DNA of 64,000 nt, from positions 1 to 64,000 of the forward strand of contig PYIZ01000034.1 in the NCBI GenBank assembly GCA_003635265.1, written 5' to 3'. The position numbers were made by a program, and so were the translations under genes. How positions within the stretch are numbered: the first letter of the stretch is position 1; each line of letters starts with the position of its first letter. Positions 1 to 8,032 of this stretch are shown here, piece after piece. A model generated the notes under the pieces. That model was given only the letters and a program-made list of their open reading frames with translations, was not told where the DNA came from and ran no database searches. The DNA is from Candidatus Poribacteria bacterium (GTDB lineage Bacteria > Poribacteria > WGA-4E > PCPOR2b).

Positions 1-48
1 GAGTTTCGAATCTGATAAGGGGTGAACGTGTTTTGCTGGTTTCATCAT
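1..48 (-). CDS. Partial N-terminus of an unidentified gene leaving the window
   Basis: On the minus strand two adjacent ATG codons (46-48 and 43-45) follow a good Shine-Dalgarno (GAGGAAGG) at 8-10 nt spacing. They open a frame that stays open to the window edge and reads MMKPAKHVHPLSDSKL. Only 16 residues are visible, so the family cannot be named. The call rests on the RBS, the start codon and an uninterrupted frame. Confidence 0.4.
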   Translation of the reverse strand, partial: MMKPAKHVHPLSDSKL

Positions 49-345
49 ATCCTTCCTCTTGAAGTCAAAGGGGCAACAAGAAGGATCTAATTTTCAACTA
101 GCATTGTCCAGAAATTAATCTGAAATCACTTAGTTGTTGAAAATCTATCAGAATCGGCAGGTCGAGATTCATATCTCGACACCAGATCGTCGATTTTGGA
201 AAATCGACCTACAACAATGATGCAATTTGCACAGGGATGAGAGTCTATTGGTTTGAATATGCCGGCTACTAGCAACTTGGGTTATTATTAAGAGAACGGT
301 GTTTAAGGATAAAAAACCGATTTGAGAACAGGGGAGGCATAGCAG
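49..345. other. Intergenic region with two hairpins
   Basis: About 300 bases without a convincing gene. It holds two neighbouring hairpins. At 161-180 an 8-bp stem (GTCGAGAT/ATCTCGAC) closes a TCAT loop; at 189-208 a 9-bp stem (GTCGATTTT/AAAATCGAC) closes a GG loop. The sequence from about 297 to 345, ending in a GGGGAGG ribosome site, recurs almost unchanged at 1366-1414 in front of the next gene. A short antisense frame at 169-372 has no coding support. Confidence 0.6.
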
Positions 346-1347
346 ATGCAACGAAGATACAGTCTTGTCCATTTGATTCTATGTGGTGTTGTCGGCTTGG
401 GTTTAATGCTGCTGACGCCAGATGTTGAGGTACAGGCACGGATTGCTTTCTCGTCTGATAGGGATGGGAACTCTGAAATCTACGTGATGGATGCCGATGG
501 GGGGAATCCTCAAAACCTCACCAATCATCCCGATAGTGACTTCCACCCCTCATGGTCACCCGACGGCAAATGGATTGCCTTCTTGTCTCGTAGGGATCAG
601 GTTCCCTTTAAACACGGTATAACTGCTGAAATCTACGTGATGGATGCCAGTGGGGGAAATCCTCAAAGACTCACTAACAATCCCCATGCTGATTATCACC
701 CCTCCTGGTCCCCTGACGGCAAACAGATTGTCTTCGCGTCTGTTAGGGATGGGAACACAGACATCTACGTGATAGACGTCGATGGGGAGAATGAACAGAG
801 ACTCACTAACAATCCCCTTTATGACTATTCACCTTCATGGTCGCCCGACAGTGAACGTATTGTCTTTACTGCTCGTAGGGATGGACACTTTAGAAAGGAC
901 TTCGACCTCACTACTGAAATCTACATGATGGACGCCGATGGGGGGAATCAACAGAGACTCACTGAAAATCGCAGGAATGACTATTCACCCTCCTGGTCCC
1001 CTGACGGCAAACGGATTGCCTTCTGGTCTGATAGGAAGGGGGACTTTGTAAACTATGAAATCTACGTGATGGATGCTGATGGGGGGAATCAACAAAGACT
1101 CACTGAAAATCGCCATGATGACTGGTTTCCCTCATGGTCACCCGACGGTGAACGGATTGCCTTCATGTCGGAGAGGGATGGGAACGATGAAATCTACGTG
1201 ATGGATGCTGATGGGGGGAATCAGAAAAATCTCACTAATCATCCCGAGAAAGACAATTTTCCTGTATGGTTTAACTCTCCTTTTTCGGTTTCTCCCGCAG
1301 GCAAAAAGTTTACAATGTGGGGACGGCTCAAACAGGTCAACCGATAA
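346..1347 (+). CDS. Exported TolB-like six-bladed beta-propeller protein (copy 1)
   Basis: A 333-residue protein with a Sec signal peptide (MQRRYSLVHLILCGVVG..., likely cleaved after VQA near residue 31). Six PD40/TolB-like blades follow, each with variants of IAFxSxRDG, EIYVMDADGGN, LTNxP and PSWSPDGK. Such propellers usually act in the periplasm or outside the cell as protein or ligand scaffolds; no enzymatic residues are visible. The C-terminus leaves the propeller and ends with PAGKKFTMWGRLKQ, a tail shared with the next gene. The ATG at 346 follows GGGGAGG. With the downstream neighbour it forms a tandem duplication. The specific role is unknown, and no tol/pal genes are nearby. Confidence 0.85.
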   Translation: MQRRYSLVHLILCGVVGLGLMLLTPDVEVQARIAFSSDRDGNSEIYVMDADGGNPQNLTNHPDSDFHPSWSPDGKWIAFLSRRDQVPFKHGITAEIYVMDASGGNPQRLTNNPHADYHPSWSPDGKQIVFASVRDGNTDIYVIDVDGENEQRLTNNPLYDYSPSWSPDSERIVFTARRDGHFRKDFDLTTEIYMMDADGGNQQRLTENRRNDYSPSWSPDGKRIAFWSDRKGDFVNYEIYVMDADGGNQQRLTENRHDDWFPSWSPDGERIAFMSERDGNDEIYVMDADGGNQKNLTNHPEKDNFPVWFNSPFSVSPAGKKFTMWGRLKQVNR

Positions 1348-1414
1348 CTACCATTATCAAGCAAACAGTGTTCAAGAATCATAAACCGATTTGAGAACAG
1401 AGGAGGAAGGGCAG

Positions 1415-2371
1415 ATGCACCCAAGAGACAATCTCGCACATTTCATTTTAGCTAGCGTTGTCGCCTTGGGTCTAACGCCGCTGATGGTATGCGTTGACGC
1501 GCAGGCACAGGCCCGGATTGCCTTCATGTCTGATAGGGATTGGAACTGGGAAATCTATGTGATGGACGCCGATGGGGGAAATCCCCGAAATCTTACTAAC
1601 AATCCTGGTGAAGATAAGAATCCCTCATGGTCGCCGGACGGTAAACGCATTGCCTTTACCGCCGATAGAAATGATAGGGAGTGGAACCAGCAAATCTACG
1701 TGATGGACGCCGATGGAGGGAATCAGCAAAACCTTTCTAACAACGACTCTGATGAATCGGATCCTTCATGGTCTCCGGACGGTAAACGCATTGCCTTCGT
1801 GGGGAACTTTGACATCCACGTGATGGATGCCGATGGAGGCAACCCCAGAAACCTCACCAATAGCCGTCAGAATGACTTTTCACCCTCATGGTCGCCGGAC
1901 AGCAAACGCATTGTCTTTGTTTCGCTTAGGGGTTTGAACAGCGAAATCTACGTGATGGACGCCGATGGGGATAACCAGCGAAACATCACTAACAATCCTG
2001 GTAGTGATAAGGATCCCTCATGGTCCCCTAACGGTAAGCGTATTGCTTTTTCGTCCACGAGGAATGGGGAACCCCATGACATCTATGTGATGGACGCCGA
2101 TGGGGGCAATCCGCGAAACATCACCAATCATCCCGATAGCGACTGGAATCCCTCATGGTCGCCGGACGGCAAGCGCATTGCTTTTGTGTCGAATAGGACG
2201 AAGGATTTGAATCCGGACATCTACGTGATGGACGACGATGGGGAGAATCTGCGAAACATCACCAATCATCTTGAGGATGATGATGCTCCTGCATGGTATA
2301 ACCCTGTTCTTTCAATTGCTCCCACAGGTAAGACCCTCACGATGTGGGGACGGCTCAAACAGGGCGACTGA
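1415..2371 (+). CDS. Exported TolB-like six-bladed beta-propeller protein (copy 2)
   Basis: Paralogue of the preceding gene: signal peptide (MHPRDNLAHFILASVVALG..., cleavage near AQA), six blades with EIYVMDADGGN-type strands and PSWSPDGKR repeats, and the same C-terminal tail (PTGKTLTMWGRLKQG). The frame opens upstream at a TTG (1391), but the ATG at 1415 is chosen because AGAGGAGG lies just before it and because copy 1 starts at the equivalent place. The leader is nearly identical to that of copy 1, so the duplication included the regulatory and RBS region. The third blade is short, about 28 residues. Probably a periplasmic or surface scaffold; the ligand is unknown. Confidence 0.85.
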   Translation: MHPRDNLAHFILASVVALGLTPLMVCVDAQAQARIAFMSDRDWNWEIYVMDADGGNPRNLTNNPGEDKNPSWSPDGKRIAFTADRNDREWNQQIYVMDADGGNQQNLSNNDSDESDPSWSPDGKRIAFVGNFDIHVMDADGGNPRNLTNSRQNDFSPSWSPDSKRIVFVSLRGLNSEIYVMDADGDNQRNITNNPGSDKDPSWSPNGKRIAFSSTRNGEPHDIYVMDADGGNPRNITNHPDSDWNPSWSPDGKRIAFVSNRTKDLNPDIYVMDDDGENLRNITNHLEDDDAPAWYNPVLSIAPTGKTLTMWGRLKQGD

Positions 2372-2399
2372 TAACTGCCATGATTGGGCAAACAGTGTT

Positions 2400-2419
2400 G
2401 TCGAGATATGAATCTCGAC
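2400..2419. repeat. Hairpin, inverted copy of the one at 161-180
   Basis: Stem GTCGAGAT/ATCTCGAC with loop ATGA; the whole is the reverse complement of the 161-180 hairpin (loop TCAT). It lies between two convergent genes, directly after AACAGTGTT, where the duplicated TolB unit breaks off. It may serve as a bidirectional transcription stop, but no T-tract follows; a dispersed intergenic repeat is more likely. Confidence 0.6.
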
Positions 2420-2462
2420 CTACACAAGCATAATTTGCCTGACAGAGTACTAGTATGCCGCC

Positions 2463-5400
2463 TCATCTGATTACTGCAATCTTGCCAGTCTTTTTCAGAT
2501 CTTCAAATTCCATCACATAGATATAAATCCCGCTCGTTACCTCCGTTGCCACATGATTGAGCAGCAACCATTCGGCACGACTCCCATCGGAGGTAGTGAC
2601 TGTCAATCTGTCAAGACGTTCTCCATTTGTGTTATAAATCTCAATCGTTGTGCCGGTAGGAAGTCGGTCAAACGTGATGGCACTCTTGTGAAATTCGTTG
2701 GGTCGAATCGGATTGGGGTACACTCTCGCTTGTGAAAAATCCTTAAAGTTATCGAAATCAGTTTCAGGCGGCACATCAAATGTCTGAGTCGCCTCCAGCA
2801 GGTCTATCGGATTTCGATCGGTATCTCGTACGTCCGAAACGGTGATTTCATAGGTGTGCCCGGGAACCAGATCTGCTGCTTGGAAGGTGAGGATGGCTCG
2901 CGTTCCCATCCGGTCGCGAATTACAGATATAGGATTCGTACCAGCCAATTGCTTCGGTTCTCTTAACAGATAGAGACGTGAACTACCTATGGAAGCCCCC
3001 ATCTGTTTGTCATAGGTAACAACGACTTGGTTGCGTTGGATGTACGCAGCCGCAATCAGTTTAGGCGGGGTGCGAGGAGTAACGGAAACCGGCTTGGACT
3101 GAGGTGATTCGACCCCCGCTTCATTCTTTGCCGAGACAGTGTACCAGTAGGTCATATCCTTCGTCACTTTCCGGTCAAGAAAGCCCACAAAATCCAAGTC
3201 CTTGGCGATTGCTTCGAAGTGCGAAGGAGCTTCATCTGGATCGCCAACTGCTCGATAGACAGTATAAGATACCGCTTCCTCTAGTGTCTCCCAGTCAATC
3301 CGAACTGCACGCGCACTGAGTGGGGTGGCAGATAGCCCATACGGCTGAATGTTCACAACGCTATTTGGGTCCCTCGCATGAACGTGCGTAAATGTAAGCA
3401 GGTTGACCTCACTGTTAAGATAGAGTTCACTAAAGTTGTCCTGATTCAGATCCGCTTGGAATAAGCGTGGTGTTTCCCAAACCTCGTGATACCAGATTGG
3501 AGCAAGGTCTGACGAGATATGATCCCCAGCCATTCCATCGATCCACTTGAACACATAAACGCTTGGATTCGCAAGTATCACCAGTTCATTCTGCAAGTCG
3601 CCATCAACATCGCCGATTGCGAGACTATTCCCTCTCAGGTTAAATGGTGTGATTGCCTGTGACCATATTGATTGGTAGCGCGAGGCGGCACTCGCCCCGG
3701 TTTGGGGATTGGTGCCTGCCGGTGGAAAAGCGGTGAATATATGATATTCCCAACGCGGTAGCATCGAAGGCAAGTATTCCTCCACGACGGTTCCACCGAC
3801 GACGAACTCAGGAATGCCATCTCCAGTGAGGTCACCCGCCGCAAGTTGATAGGCATTCTCAATATCCAGTTTCAGCCGCCATTTTTCAACCAATAGGTCG
3901 TCTCCAACAGATTCGTAGATAAAAAGATCGCCCTCACTATCTCCCACCATTAATTCTAAGACACCGTTCGCGTCGAAATCGCCAACTGCAAATTGTTCGC
4001 CAAAAGCATTGGAGCCTTCCGTCTCATTTTTGATGATGAGTATTTCATCGTAGCTGTCGTTACCGCGGTTTTCAAAAATACGGATATTGTCGTTAAAATT
4101 GTCTGCCCCGACAATCTCTTTCCTGCCATCGTTGTCCAGATCAACAATCTGTCCTGACGAGAGAAAGGTGGTTTCCCAGATAATCTTTTCCGGATAGCCG
4201 TTTTGCGTCAAACTTTCGAGAAGAAAGAGTTTCTCTCGCGTACCGGATAAAATCTCTAACAGCCCATCACCGTCGGTATCATCAACCGCAAATGGTTTAG
4301 CATTAATGGTCCCAGTATGTTGAAGTTGATAAATGCCAGCACCAGTCCGTTCATGGACTTCGATCCCTGAAGCAGCGTCGCCGGTGATTGGAAGTCCGAT
4401 AATTTCGAGCATACCGTCCCGATCCAGATCTGCAGTAACACTGCCTAGGTGCATCGGAGGAAGTGTAGTCGCGGTCTCAACGAATCCGTTTGGTGGGATG
4501 GATTTGTCAATAACCTCTGCGCGATAGAATTTTCCGCCGTTATCGTCGACCGTCTCTAACCCCACATCATTGCGAGAGGTAATGAACAGATCGTAACTCC
4601 CTGTATCAAGTGAAAGCGTGAAGAAATGTTCTCGGCTTGCGGAGTTTTCCTCAATCGGCCTGAAGGGAGCGGTGCCTTCACGAGCCCGTTGGTTCAATGT
4701 ATTGATTGTGAAGTCATCTGTTGCCCAGCTAACGACAGTACCATAGTCGCCCTTTGTAATCTGATTCTGTACCTTAACATTCTGTACCTGAGGTGGTGTT
4801 CGGTCTACCGAGACGACGACTTCATCGCGCAGAATTTTTCCCTCCACGCTATTGACCTCAAGACGAAGGGTGTAGATACCTTCTGCTATGGAGGAAGTTT
4901 CCCATACAAGTAGCGTTTCATTTATCTTCTGCTGTTGAGAAGGCGTATGGATAGGCTGAAATGCTGCAGGGACAGCCGACGGTCCGTATAGCAGTTGCCA
5001 TGAATCAAATTTCAATCCGCCAACGGTGCCAACGATTTCGATCTGATTTGATCCACCACTGTGAGCTTCTGGTGAAAGAATGTGTGCTTGTAGAGAACCG
5101 CTTGCCATCAAAGCCCGCGCTGCATTCAGATTGCCTGCACCGACGAGCTCGGGGCTTTCTGTAATCGAATCGGTGGTCGCAAGCAGAATCTGCCGGACCT
5201 CCTGATGCGTTAGGCTTGGACGCTTCGATATAATTAGCGCAGCAACCCCGGATACATGCGCGGTCGCCATTGACGTGCCAGAGAGAGGACGGTATCGATT
5301 GTTGATATGTGTGCTTACAATCACATTCCCCGGTGCACCGATGTCAATAGAAGCACCAAAGTTGGATTGGTAGAACTTTTGTTTGTGTTGTTCAGTTGCG

Positions 5401-6515
5401 GCGACGGAGATTACCTTGCGATAACCAGCGGGAAAAATGGAAGCACCTTCGGACGCATTTCCGGAGGCGGCGACCATCACGACTCCTCTTGCGTAGGCGT
5501 AATCTACAGCGTCACGGAGTACGAAGGAACGCTGGCGCCCGCCCCAACTCATATTGATAACCCGTGCGCCGTTGTCCACAGCATAGACAATTGCGGCGGA
5601 CGAACGGTCATCGCGTATACCCTCCACACCGGCACCTCGGATCGGCATCAATGTGCAGTTCCACGCGATGCCGGCAATACCGACATTGTTGTCTACCGCC
5701 GCTCCTATTATTCCTGTAACATGCGTTCCGTGCCCTGATTCATCGATTGGATCATTGTCGCCATTCTGCGACGTTCCACTCCCATCGTTACTAGGCGGCT
5801 CCGAAAAATCCCAGCCGCGCACATCGTCAATGTAACCGTTATTGTCATCGTCAACTCCGTTGTCGGGGATTTCATCAGCATTGACCCAAGTCTGTGAGGC
5901 AAGATCTTCGTGGGTATAATCAAAGCCTGTATCCACAACTGCGATGATAACTTTCGGATCACCCTTCTCAATTGTCCACGCCTCTGGCAGGCCGATCAGT
6001 GACAGATTCCACTGTTCCTCAAAGCGAGGATCGTTAGGGATAACTTCGGAGGCCTGTGTTTGGCGAATGTAATTGAATTCGCTCTCCTCAATCAACGGGT
6101 GTGCGGCGTAACCCGCTTTGATGGCATATAGATCAACAGGGATCTGAAAGCGTAGGAGATAGGTGCGTTTAAGGTTTGGATTGGCACCCGGGTGAGCAAC
6201 GTGTGGAAAGAGGGGATAGACTGATCGCGCCCCCATCTGATTGTGGAGTTTCTGTAATGATGACTTGGCATGAAGCCGTTCTAATTCGGCTTGCGCTTTG
6301 GGGGTCACGCGAATCAGGAGTTCTCCGGGTATGAATCGGGAACTGTCGGCGTTCGGAAGCGCAGATGCGCTCTGTGCACTAGTAGTTGTTGGCAGCAAAA
6401 GGATTAATGATGTCAGAAGTAGGATACGGACTGACGCTAGAGGCAGCGAGGCAGCGAGGTGGCGAGGTGGCGAGAAATTATTTGGATCTGTTGGGGGTGA
6501 AAAATGCGCTCTCAT
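2463..6515 (-). CDS. Secreted subtilisin-like (S8) protease with VCBS-type repeats and C-terminal sorting-like domain
   Basis: About 1350 residues (numbering here from a TTG at 6524; the ATG at 6515 is preferred). After a hydrophobic signal (VRILLLTSLILLL, then TSA) and an inhibitor-like propeptide (to about 180) comes an S8 domain with Asp198 in VVDTG, His265 in GHGTHVTG, Asn356 in ASGN and Ser418 in GTSMA. Residues about 560-1010 carry FG-GAP/VCBS-like units with Ca-binding DxDxDG motifs (DLDRDG, DTDGDG, DLDNDG, DFDANG, DLTGDG). A fibronectin type III stretch follows. The last 85 residues (YPNPIRPNE... to the C-terminus) resemble FlgD-like/T9SS type A sorting domains. Likely an extracellular protease. 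The 29 residues before the hydrophobic core are encoded partly by an 8-bp tandem repeat, so the start is uncertain. Confidence 0.85.
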   Translation of the reverse strand: MRAHFSPPTDPNNFSPPRHLAASLPLASVRILLLTSLILLLPTTTSAQSASALPNADSSRFIPGELLIRVTPKAQAELERLHAKSSLQKLHNQMGARSVYPLFPHVAHPGANPNLKRTYLLRFQIPVDLYAIKAGYAAHPLIEESEFNYIRQTQASEVIPNDPRFEEQWNLSLIGLPEAWTIEKGDPKVIIAVVDTGFDYTHEDLASQTWVNADEIPDNGVDDDNNGYIDDVRGWDFSEPPSNDGSGTSQNGDNDPIDESGHGTHVTGIIGAAVDNNVGIAGIAWNCTLMPIRGAGVEGIRDDRSSAAIVYAVDNGARVINMSWGGRQRSFVLRDAVDYAYARGVVMVAASGNASEGASIFPAGYRKVISVAATEQHKQKFYQSNFGASIDIGAPGNVIVSTHINNRYRPLSGTSMATAHVSGVAALIISKRPSLTHQEVRQILLATTDSITESPELVGAGNLNAARALMASGSLQAHILSPEAHSGGSNQIEIVGTVGGLKFDSWQLLYGPSAVPAAFQPIHTPSQQQKINETLLVWETSSIAEGIYTLRLEVNSVEGKILRDEVVVSVDRTPPQVQNVKVQNQITKGDYGTVVSWATDDFTINTLNQRAREGTAPFRPIEENSASREHFFTLSLDTGSYDLFITSRNDVGLETVDDNGGKFYRAEVIDKSIPPNGFVETATTLPPMHLGSVTADLDRDGMLEIIGLPITGDAASGIEVHERTGAGIYQLQHTGTINAKPFAVDDTDGDGLLEILSGTREKLFLLESLTQNGYPEKIIWETTFLSSGQIVDLDNDGRKEIVGADNFNDNIRIFENRGNDSYDEILIIKNETEGSNAFGEQFAVGDFDANGVLELMVGDSEGDLFIYESVGDDLLVEKWRLKLDIENAYQLAAGDLTGDGIPEFVVGGTVVEEYLPSMLPRWEYHIFTAFPPAGTNPQTGASAASRYQSIWSQAITPFNLRGNSLAIGDVDGDLQNELVILANPSVYVFKWIDGMAGDHISSDLAPIWYHEVWETPRLFQADLNQDNFSELYLNSEVNLLTFTHVHARDPNSVVNIQPYGLSATPLSARAVRIDWETLEEAVSYTVYRAVGDPDEAPSHFEAIAKDLDFVGFLDRKVTKDMTYWYTVSAKNEAGVESPQSKPVSVTPRTPPKLIAAAYIQRNQVVVTYDKQMGASIGSSRLYLLREPKQLAGTNPISVIRDRMGTRAILTFQAADLVPGHTYEITVSDVRDTDRNPIDLLEATQTFDVPPETDFDNFKDFSQARVYPNPIRPNEFHKSAITFDRLPTGTTIEIYNTNGERLDRLTVTTSDGSRAEWLLLNHVATEVTSGIYIYVMEFEDLKKTGKIAVIR
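6441..6474. repeat. 8-bp tandem repeat (GCGAGGTG/GCGAGGCA)
   Basis: Four consecutive imperfect units of GCGAGG followed by TG or CA. They sit inside the predicted N-terminal coding region of the subtilase on the minus strand and encode the Pro/Leu/Ala-rich stretch before the signal peptide core. Repeats of this kind are usually intergenic, so either the gene captured one or translation starts in an unusual place. Confidence 0.6.
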
Positions 6516-6545
6516 TTTCAACAATTACCTTTGATTAAATCAAGA

Positions 6546-6574
6546 TTTACATCCGGTTGACCAAGTGGTATAAT
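6546..6574 (+). promoter_or_regulatory. Sigma70-type promoter for purB
   Basis: TTTACA at 6546-6551 and TATAAT at 6569-6574 are separated by 17 bp, and the -10 is preceded by TGG (extended -10). The purB start codon lies 42 bp downstream of the -10. Seen in sequence only. Confidence 0.65.
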
Positions 6575-6616
6575 TTAACATATCATAGCAAAAATTGACA
6601 GGGAGATATACATACT

Positions 6617-8026
6617 ATGGAACTTTACGAAGCAGTGAGTCCTCTTGATTTCAGATATTACGGGGGCAGTGAGGCGGTTATGAAGAAACTACTGCCCTAC
6701 GTCTCGGAAGCCGCTTATGTCAAATATCAAGCCAAAGTCGAGGCTGCCTTAGTGCGGACCCTTGCCAAGCACGACATCTGCTCACATGAGATTGCAGATG
6801 AAGTTGAACGGGCATCAGACGAAGTGACAGCGGCAGAGGTTTACGAAGAGCAATCACGTATTCGACACAACATCCGTTCACTTGTAAATGTGATTCGACG
6901 GAAAATTTCTCCTGAAGCGCGTCCGTATGTTCACCTGTTTGCCACGTCCGCGGACATTCTTGATACCGCAACGGCATTGCGCTTTAAGGATTTGACCCAA
7001 AAGGTGGTTCTGCCAGATCTCATCGAACTTGAGAATAGGTTCATAGACCTCGCACGGGAGCACGCAGAAACAGTGCAGATTGGACGAACACATGGTCAAC
7101 ACGCAGAACCGATTACCTTTGGTTACGCCATCGCACTTTACGTCAGTCGGATTGGAAATCGGATCGAACTGATAGATCGGGCTAGTCAAAATCTACGCGG
7201 CCAATTTTCGGGTGCCGTGGGAGCGTTCAACGGACTTTCGCTGATAGTGGAGCAGCCGGAGCAGATGGAGGCAGATCTCCTAGCGGAACTTGGACTGAAA
7301 CCGTCGGATACACATACTTCGACGCAGTGTGTTGAACCTGAGTTTATCACCGATCTCGCTTACGCGATTACCTCTGCTTACACCATCCTTGCAAATTTCG
7401 CAGATGACATCCGTCATCTCTATCGTACAGAAATTGCTGAGATCAGCAAGCAGTATGATCCCCAATTAGTCGGCTCCTCCACAATGCCGCACAAGATCAA
7501 TCCCGAAACGTTTGAAACGGTGAAGGGGCTCTGGAAAGCGTTTGTGCCGCGCATGACCACAGTATTTATGGACCAGATTTTGGAGCACCAGCGCGACCTT
7601 ACCAACTCCGCATCAAGCCGTTTCCTGACGGAACTGTTCACGGCGTTCGATTATTCAATTTATCGTTTAATTCGGGCGTTAGGGGAGATGGATGTGAAGG
7701 TGGATAACATGGAGCGTAATCTTGAGGCAAGTGCTGGCGACACGGTGGCGGAGCCGATTTATCTTTTGATGGCGTATTACGGATTTCCTGACGCTTATGA
7801 CCACACCCGCAAACTTGTCGCTCAAGTACATCAGACGGGACAACAGTTGACGGACCTTCTGTGGGCGGATGAGACATTGCAACCGTTCCTCGAAAAACTC
7901 ACGCCAATACAGCGGGAAGCGCTCCGCGATCCAAAGAAATATGTCGGGGAATCTGTACAGCGGACGCATGCAACCTGCGATGAATGGGAAAAACGGGTAC
8001 AACAGATCTTGGTAACCTGTGGATAA
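6617..8026 (+). CDS. purB: Adenylosuccinate lyase
   Basis: 469 residues, normal for PurB. It should split SAICAR to AICAR plus fumarate and adenylosuccinate to AMP plus fumarate in cytosolic purine synthesis. Family signs are an N-terminal MELYEAVSPLDFRYYG, ATSADILDTA (about 109-118), the His-containing GRTHGQHAEP (156-165) and the fumarase/aspartase signature GSSTMPHKINPETFE (286-300) with the flexible-loop Ser at 287/288. The start follows GGGAG at good spacing and a consensus promoter. It is a single gene, not next to other pur genes, and nearly touches the convergent protease gene (6 bp between stop codons). Other lyases of the superfamily (argininosuccinate lyase, CMLE) fit less well. 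Confidence 0.9.
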   Translation: MELYEAVSPLDFRYYGGSEAVMKKLLPYVSEAAYVKYQAKVEAALVRTLAKHDICSHEIADEVERASDEVTAAEVYEEQSRIRHNIRSLVNVIRRKISPEARPYVHLFATSADILDTATALRFKDLTQKVVLPDLIELENRFIDLAREHAETVQIGRTHGQHAEPITFGYAIALYVSRIGNRIELIDRASQNLRGQFSGAVGAFNGLSLIVEQPEQMEADLLAELGLKPSDTHTSTQCVEPEFITDLAYAITSAYTILANFADDIRHLYRTEIAEISKQYDPQLVGSSTMPHKINPETFETVKGLWKAFVPRMTTVFMDQILEHQRDLTNSASSRFLTELFTAFDYSIYRLIRALGEMDVKVDNMERNLEASAGDTVAEPIYLLMAYYGFPDAYDHTRKLVAQVHQTGQQLTDLLWADETLQPFLEKLTPIQREALRDPKKYVGESVQRTHATCDEWEKRVQQILVTCG

Positions 8027-8032
8027 GGATGT

